64,000 nt of DNA, from assembly GCA_965221555.1 (NCBI GenBank), contig OZ244895.1:1302001-1366000 (forward strand). The letters are read 5' to 3'. The notes beneath the pieces were generated by a model that worked only from the letters and a program-made list of their open reading frames with translations, was not told where the DNA came from and ran no database searches. Each line of letters opens with the position of its first letter. The first letter of the stretch is position 1. Source of the DNA: JAJEAD01 sp965221555. Lineage in GTDB: Bacteria > Pseudomonadota > Gammaproteobacteria > HK1. Positions 61,199 to 64,000 of this stretch are shown here, piece by piece. A program made the position numbers and the translations under genes.

Positions 61199-62545
61199 AT
61201 GCTTTCCGATGGCCTGATCCTCGTCGCCAAACGCGAATGTCCGACCTGCGCGATGGTGGAGCCGGTCGCGCGGCAGCTCGCGGCCGGCGCGCGGCCCTTC
61301 ACCGTTTATACCCAGGACGACCCGGAGTTTCCCGTCGGGGTGACGGGCGTGGTCGACGACCGCGATCTCGAGCACTCCTACCGGCTGGGCATCGAGACGG
61401 TGCCGACCCTGCTGTACATGCGGGAAGGGCGCGAGATCGGGCGTGCGATCGGGTGGCACCGTGGGGAGTGGGAAGAGTTGAGCGGCACTTCCGGACTCGG
61501 GGCCGGGCTTCCGGAGACCCGACCGGGTTGCGGGTCGCGAAGCGTCGAGCCCGGAATGCCGGAACGGCTGGCGCTTCGCTTCGGCGGAGTGCGCTTCGAC
61601 TCCCGTACGGTGGAGGTCGCAGACGCCGAGGACCCGGTCGAAGTCTGCTACGACCGGGGCTGGAGCGACGGACTGCCGGTGGTGCCGCCGACCCGGCTCC
61701 GGGTGCTGCGCATGCTGGGGGGCACCACGCGCGACGCCGGCGAGATACTCGGCGATGTGCCGCCCGCGCTCGCTCCCTGCACGGTCGAGAAGGCGGCGGT
61801 GAACGCGGTCATGGCCGGATGCCGGCCCGAGTACTTCCCGGTCGTTCTCGCCGCGATCGAAGCCGCCCTCGATCCCGCCTTCGCCTTGCACGGCGTGCTC
61901 GCGACCACCGATTTCGCTTCGCCCATCGTGGTGGTGAGCGGCGCGGTGGCGCGGCGCATCGGCATGAACTGCGGGGTCAATGTGCTCGGCCAGGGCCATC
62001 GGGCGAACGCCACCATCGGCCGGGCCGTCCAGCTCGTCGTGCGCAACGTGGGAGGAGGTCGGCCCGGGGGGGTCGACCGCTCGACCCTTGGGCATCCCGG
62101 CAAGTACACGTACTGTTTCGCGGAAGACGAGTCGGACGAAGGCTGGGAGCCACTGCGTGCGGACCGCGGTTTCGCCCGCGACGTGTCCACCGTCACCCTG
62201 TTCGCGGGCGGCGGCGTGCACGGGATCTGGAACGAGGCCGCGCGGGCGCCGGAGGCCCTGGTGGCGAATACCGGGGAGTGGCTCGCGCGCATCGGGTTCC
62301 GGGGCGCGCCGGCACACGCCCTGGTGCTGATCGCGCCCGAACACTATCGCATCTACCGCGAGGCGGGCTGGAGCCGCTCGCGTATCAAGTCCGCGCTCGT
62401 CGAGGCGAGTGGGGGCAAGGTTCTCATCGAGGGACTGCTGCTGGTTCGGGCCGGGGGCCCGGCCGGGCTGTTGAGCGCCGCGATCGCGGGCTGGGCGGTC
62501 GGGGAACGCGGAAGCAATCCGATCACAAGGGAGATTGGCACATGA
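61199..62545 (+). CDS. thioredoxin-domain fusion protein, partner of UGSC selenoprotein
   Basis: A 448-residue protein. Residues 1-85 form a thioredoxin-like domain with an ECPTC redox motif and a cis-Pro in IETVPTLLYM. A short Gly/Ser/Pro-rich bridge is followed by a large unassigned domain, from about 125 on (VCYDRGWSDGLPVVPPTRLRV, VEKAAVNAVMAGCRPEYFPVVLAAIEA, ASPIVVVSGAVARRIGMNCGVNVLGQG, GRAVQLVVRNVGGGRPGGVD). The large domain commonly occurs beside UGSC-family proteins, as I recall it. The stop overlaps the selenoprotein start as ATGA, so the two proteins are co-translated and probably form a redox pair. Reaction unknown. Confidence 0.75.
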   Translation: MLSDGLILVAKRECPTCAMVEPVARQLAAGARPFTVYTQDDPEFPVGVTGVVDDRDLEHSYRLGIETVPTLLYMREGREIGRAIGWHRGEWEELSGTSGLGAGLPETRPGCGSRSVEPGMPERLALRFGGVRFDSRTVEVADAEDPVEVCYDRGWSDGLPVVPPTRLRVLRMLGGTTRDAGEILGDVPPALAPCTVEKAAVNAVMAGCRPEYFPVVLAAIEAALDPAFALHGVLATTDFASPIVVVSGAVARRIGMNCGVNVLGQGHRANATIGRAVQLVVRNVGGGRPGGVDRSTLGHPGKYTYCFAEDESDEGWEPLRADRGFARDVSTVTLFAGGGVHGIWNEAARAPEALVANTGEWLARIGFRGAPAHALVLIAPEHYRIYREAGWSRSRIKSALVEASGGKVLIEGLLLVRAGGPAGLLSAAIAGWAVGERGSNPITREIGT

Positions 62546-63066
62546 ACGATGGCGAAGTAATGCTGGACCCGACCGCGGAGCTGGCGCCTCCGGGTCGCGA
62601 ACCCGCCGCCCTGCCGGCGTCGCTCGACGCTTTGACGGTGGGGCTGCTCGACATCACCAAGGCGAAGGGAGACCTCTTCCTCGACCAGCTCGGCCTGCGT
62701 CTGGCCGAGCGCGGGATCACGGTGCGCCACTACGCGAAGCTCACCTCCGCGAAGCCCGCCGCCCCGGAAGTGGGTCAGACCATTGCCGAGGAGTGCGACG
62801 TCGTCGTCGAAGCGCTTGCCGATTGAGGGTCCTGCACGTCGTGCAGTTTGCATGACATGCTGGACCTCGACCGCCGCGGAGTGCCGGGCGCGATGATCGC
62901 GACCACCGAGTTCGAGGGCGCCTACCGGGCGCAGGCGGAGATCCTCGGCTTCGCGCCGCGCGTGGTATACGTGCCGCACCCCATCCAGAACCGCACCGAG
63001 GCGGAAGTGCGTGCGATCGCCGACGATGCGGTGGAAGGGATCATTGCGGCGATCACCGCCTCGTGA
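62542..63066 (+). CDS. UGSC-family selenoprotein (in-frame UGA as Sec)
   Basis: A 174-residue protein if the UGA at 62824-62826 is read as selenocysteine (residue 95). The frame stays open after it for 80 more codons and reads GSCTSCSLHDMLDLDRRGV, so the motif is U-G-S-C-T-S-C, the hallmark of UGSC-family (seleno)proteins; cysteine forms begin CGSC. Before the UGA the frame reads VGQTIAEECDVVVEALAD. A hairpin downstream fits a bacterial SECIS. A ribosome site AGGGAG lies before the ATG, which overlaps the partner gene stop. UGSC proteins have no assigned reaction that I know of. No selA/B/C/D lies in the window. An annotation that ends at the UGA would miss half the protein. Confidence 0.88.
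62827..62868 (+). promoter_or_regulatory. putative bacterial SECIS
   Basis: After the Sec UGA the mRNA can form two hairpins: CUGCAC-GUC-GUGCAG (62832-62846) and GCAU-GAC-AUGC (62850-62860), enclosed by GGUC/GACC pairing (62828-62831 with 62863-62866). The second hairpin has an apical loop starting with G about 28 bases after the UGA, the usual distance for a bacterial SECIS; the first is closer than usual. Which one SelB recognises cannot be decided by eye. Confidence 0.6.
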
Positions 63067-63099
63067 CCGCGTACGCGTAGCGACAAGATCCATCACCAC

Positions 63100-63177
63100 G
63101 CGCCCGTAGCTCAGCTGGATCAGAGTACCAGGCTTCGAACCTGGTGGTCGGGGGTTCGAGTCCCTCCGGGCGCGCCA
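63100..63177 (+). tRNA. tRNA-Arg (anticodon UCG)
   Basis: A complete 78-base tRNA: acceptor GCGCCCG pairing with CGGGCGC, a D-arm with GCTC/GAGT, anticodon stem CCAGG/CCTGG and loop CTTCGAA (anticodon TCG), T-arm with GGTTCGAGTCC and an encoded CCA. It reads CGA/CGG-type Arg codons. It follows the selenoprotein stop by 33 bases on the same strand. Confidence 0.95.
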
Positions 63178-63185
63178 ATCAGCGC

Positions 63186-63365
63186 GCAAGTCTCACCGAT
63201 TTTCGGCCGCTTCGGGCGCCAATGTTCCGTGACAGCGGCGCATGGACCGAAAGACGCGCAAGGCGTAGCCGAAACGAAGTCGCAAGCGGCGCGACGCAGT
63301 ACGGCTCGCCGACACGAGCAGTTTGGCGCCCGCGAGTTGAGAACTCGGTGAAGTTTGCGGGTTGA
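63186..63365 (-). repeat. foldback intergenic repeat, copy 6
   Basis: A 180-base element between the tRNA and the oxygenase gene, in reverse orientation. Left: TCACCGATTTTCGGCC; right: CTCGGTGAAGTTTGCGGG. Its reverse complement contains GCCTTGCGCGTCTTTCGGTC and GGGCGCCAAACTGCTCG, matching the other copies. Confidence 0.8.
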
Positions 63366-63370
63366 CGCGC

Positions 63371-64000
63371 TTACGCGGCCAGCCGGTTCGCGACCCACTT
63401 GTGGAAGTGGTGGGTCGGCTCGTCCATGACGCCGGAGAACACGCCGCCGCGGAAGGCGGGCGAGCCGCGGCCGCGCTGCATGCCCTCGACCACTCCCACA
63501 TCTTCCAGGAAGATGTCGCGCCAGCCCTTCTGCGTGGTCGCGCGCGCCGCGTCATGTTCGGGGTCGTGTGCGGTCCCGCCGACGTAGTAGACCTGCCAGT
63601 ACTCCCGAGTCAGGCCCGGGGACAGAGGGAAGAGCACCGCCGACCATACGTGGTCGCAATGCACGCCCACGAAGACGTTGGGGAACAGGGTGGGGTATTC
63701 CGAGGTCCGTTCCGGCCAGTCCTCGAAGTGCTCGAAGGCGGCGGCGGAATTGCCCGCGCTCGGCCGGTACAGGTTCGAGCCCTGCCCGGCGTAGAGGTCG
63801 CCTCCGTAGAAGTGGTAGTGATCTTCGAGTCGGGAGCGTGCGTTGAGATCGGGATGCACGAAGGGGAGGTGATAGCTCTCCAGGTTGTTCTCGACCACGA
63901 GCTTCCAGTTGCCCCGGAAGTCGAGATGGAAGCTTCCATGGGTGGCGGCGGGACGCATCCGCTCGTACTGGGCCGGTGTCGCGAGCGTGTACACCCGTTC
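63371..64000 (-). CDS. Rieske oxygenase alpha subunit, C-terminal part
   Basis: The last 209 or so residues of a ring-hydroxylating or demethylating Rieske oxygenase; the 5' part lies beyond the window. The mononuclear iron site is visible as NWKLVVENNLESYHLPFVHPDL, with the His-x4-His of the 2-His-1-carboxylate facial triad. The region after it (HCDHVWSAVLFPLSPGLTREYWQVYY) matches the catalytic domain. The Rieske CxH...CxxH cluster would be in the missing part. Substrates in this group range from aromatic acids to choline-like and carnitine-like compounds; not decided here. Confidence 0.85.
   Translation of the reverse strand, partial: ERVYTLATPAQYERMRPAATHGSFHLDFRGNWKLVVENNLESYHLPFVHPDLNARSRLEDHYHFYGGDLYAGQGSNLYRPSAGNSAAAFEHFEDWPERTSEYPTLFPNVFVGVHCDHVWSAVLFPLSPGLTREYWQVYYVGGTAHDPEHDAARATTQKGWRDIFLEDVGVVEGMQRGRGSPAFRGGVFSGVMDEPTHHFHKWVANRLAA

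Noticed and set aside
62848..63066. Separate 72-residue gene after the UGA
   Set aside because: It is in frame with the upstream half and forms the second part of the UGSC protein.
1..64000. Prophage, insertion sequence or integrative element
   Set aside because: No transposase, integrase or structural phage gene was found; the only tRNA gene has no attachment-site duplicate or integrase beside it.

Overview
The window is about 64 kb of GC-rich chromosomal DNA from a Gram-negative, probably uncultured, proteobacterium. The evidence is GGAGG-type ribosome binding sites, Tat and Sec signal peptides on binding proteins, a proteobacterial-type tRNA-Arg with encoded CCA, and tight operons with many ATGA start/stop overlaps. 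There is no transposase, phage gene or CRISPR array. No gene is recognisable as a transcriptional regulator.

Layout, left to right. (1) 0.1-5.7 kb: two EamA-type permeases, an isocitrate lyase/PEP mutase-family enzyme, an amidase and a small retropepsin-like protein. (2) 5.9-15.1 kb, minus strand: one long operon holding a polar amino-acid-type ABC importer, a 169-residue unknown protein, an isochorismatase-fold cysteine hydrolase and an ATP-dependent hydantoinase/oxoprolinase pair (hyuA, hyuB). (3) 15.4-23 kb: a PgdA/PuuE-like deacetylase, a small CxxC protein, a CobW/COG0523 GTPase, membrane proteins and a second hyuA-hyuB pair closed by a terminator. (4) 23.4-32.9 kb: a giant flotillin-like protein, a polyamine-type ABC importer with its ATPase on the opposite strand, and a dihydropyrimidinase/D-hydantoinase. 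(5) 32.4-44.2 kb: membrane proteins, CrcB, a zinc-ribbon protein, a KefB-like antiporter, a double-length UvrA with a one-base frameshift, and CinA. (6) 44.7-50.2 kb: an allantoin-to-oxamate module (PuuE allantoinase, AllG and AllF/FdrA subunits of oxamate carbamoyltransferase, PucG aminotransferase). (7) 50.3-61 kb: coenzyme F420 genes in two blocks (fbiC-cofE-cofD; cofC with an F420-type flavin/deazaflavin oxidoreductase), with 6-phosphogluconolactonase, an Ldh2-type dehydrogenase, a coiled-coil protein, an M23 peptidase and a hydroxyacid dehydrogenase. (8) 61.2-64 kb: a thioredoxin-fusion protein, a UGSC-family selenoprotein read through an in-frame UGA, tRNA-Arg, and the end of a Rieske oxygenase.

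The unifying theme is salvage of nitrogen and carbon from cyclic ureides (hydantoins, dihydropyrimidines, allantoin), with two ABC importers feeding several ring-opening enzymes. PucG makes oxalurate, which is the substrate expected for AllFG, so those genes form a coherent chemical route. F420 and selenocysteine add two unusual redox chemistries.

The most notable signals are the UGSC selenoprotein with a plausible SECIS; a small unassigned domain fused to one HyuB and also encoded as a separate protein in the same operon; an internally duplicated flotillin stalk; and a family of 180-260 bp foldback repeats in at least six intergenic gaps, whose ends differ between copies but match within a copy. 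The two SBP-permease junctions also carry long perfect hairpins. Coordinates and motifs were read by eye; no database search was run.
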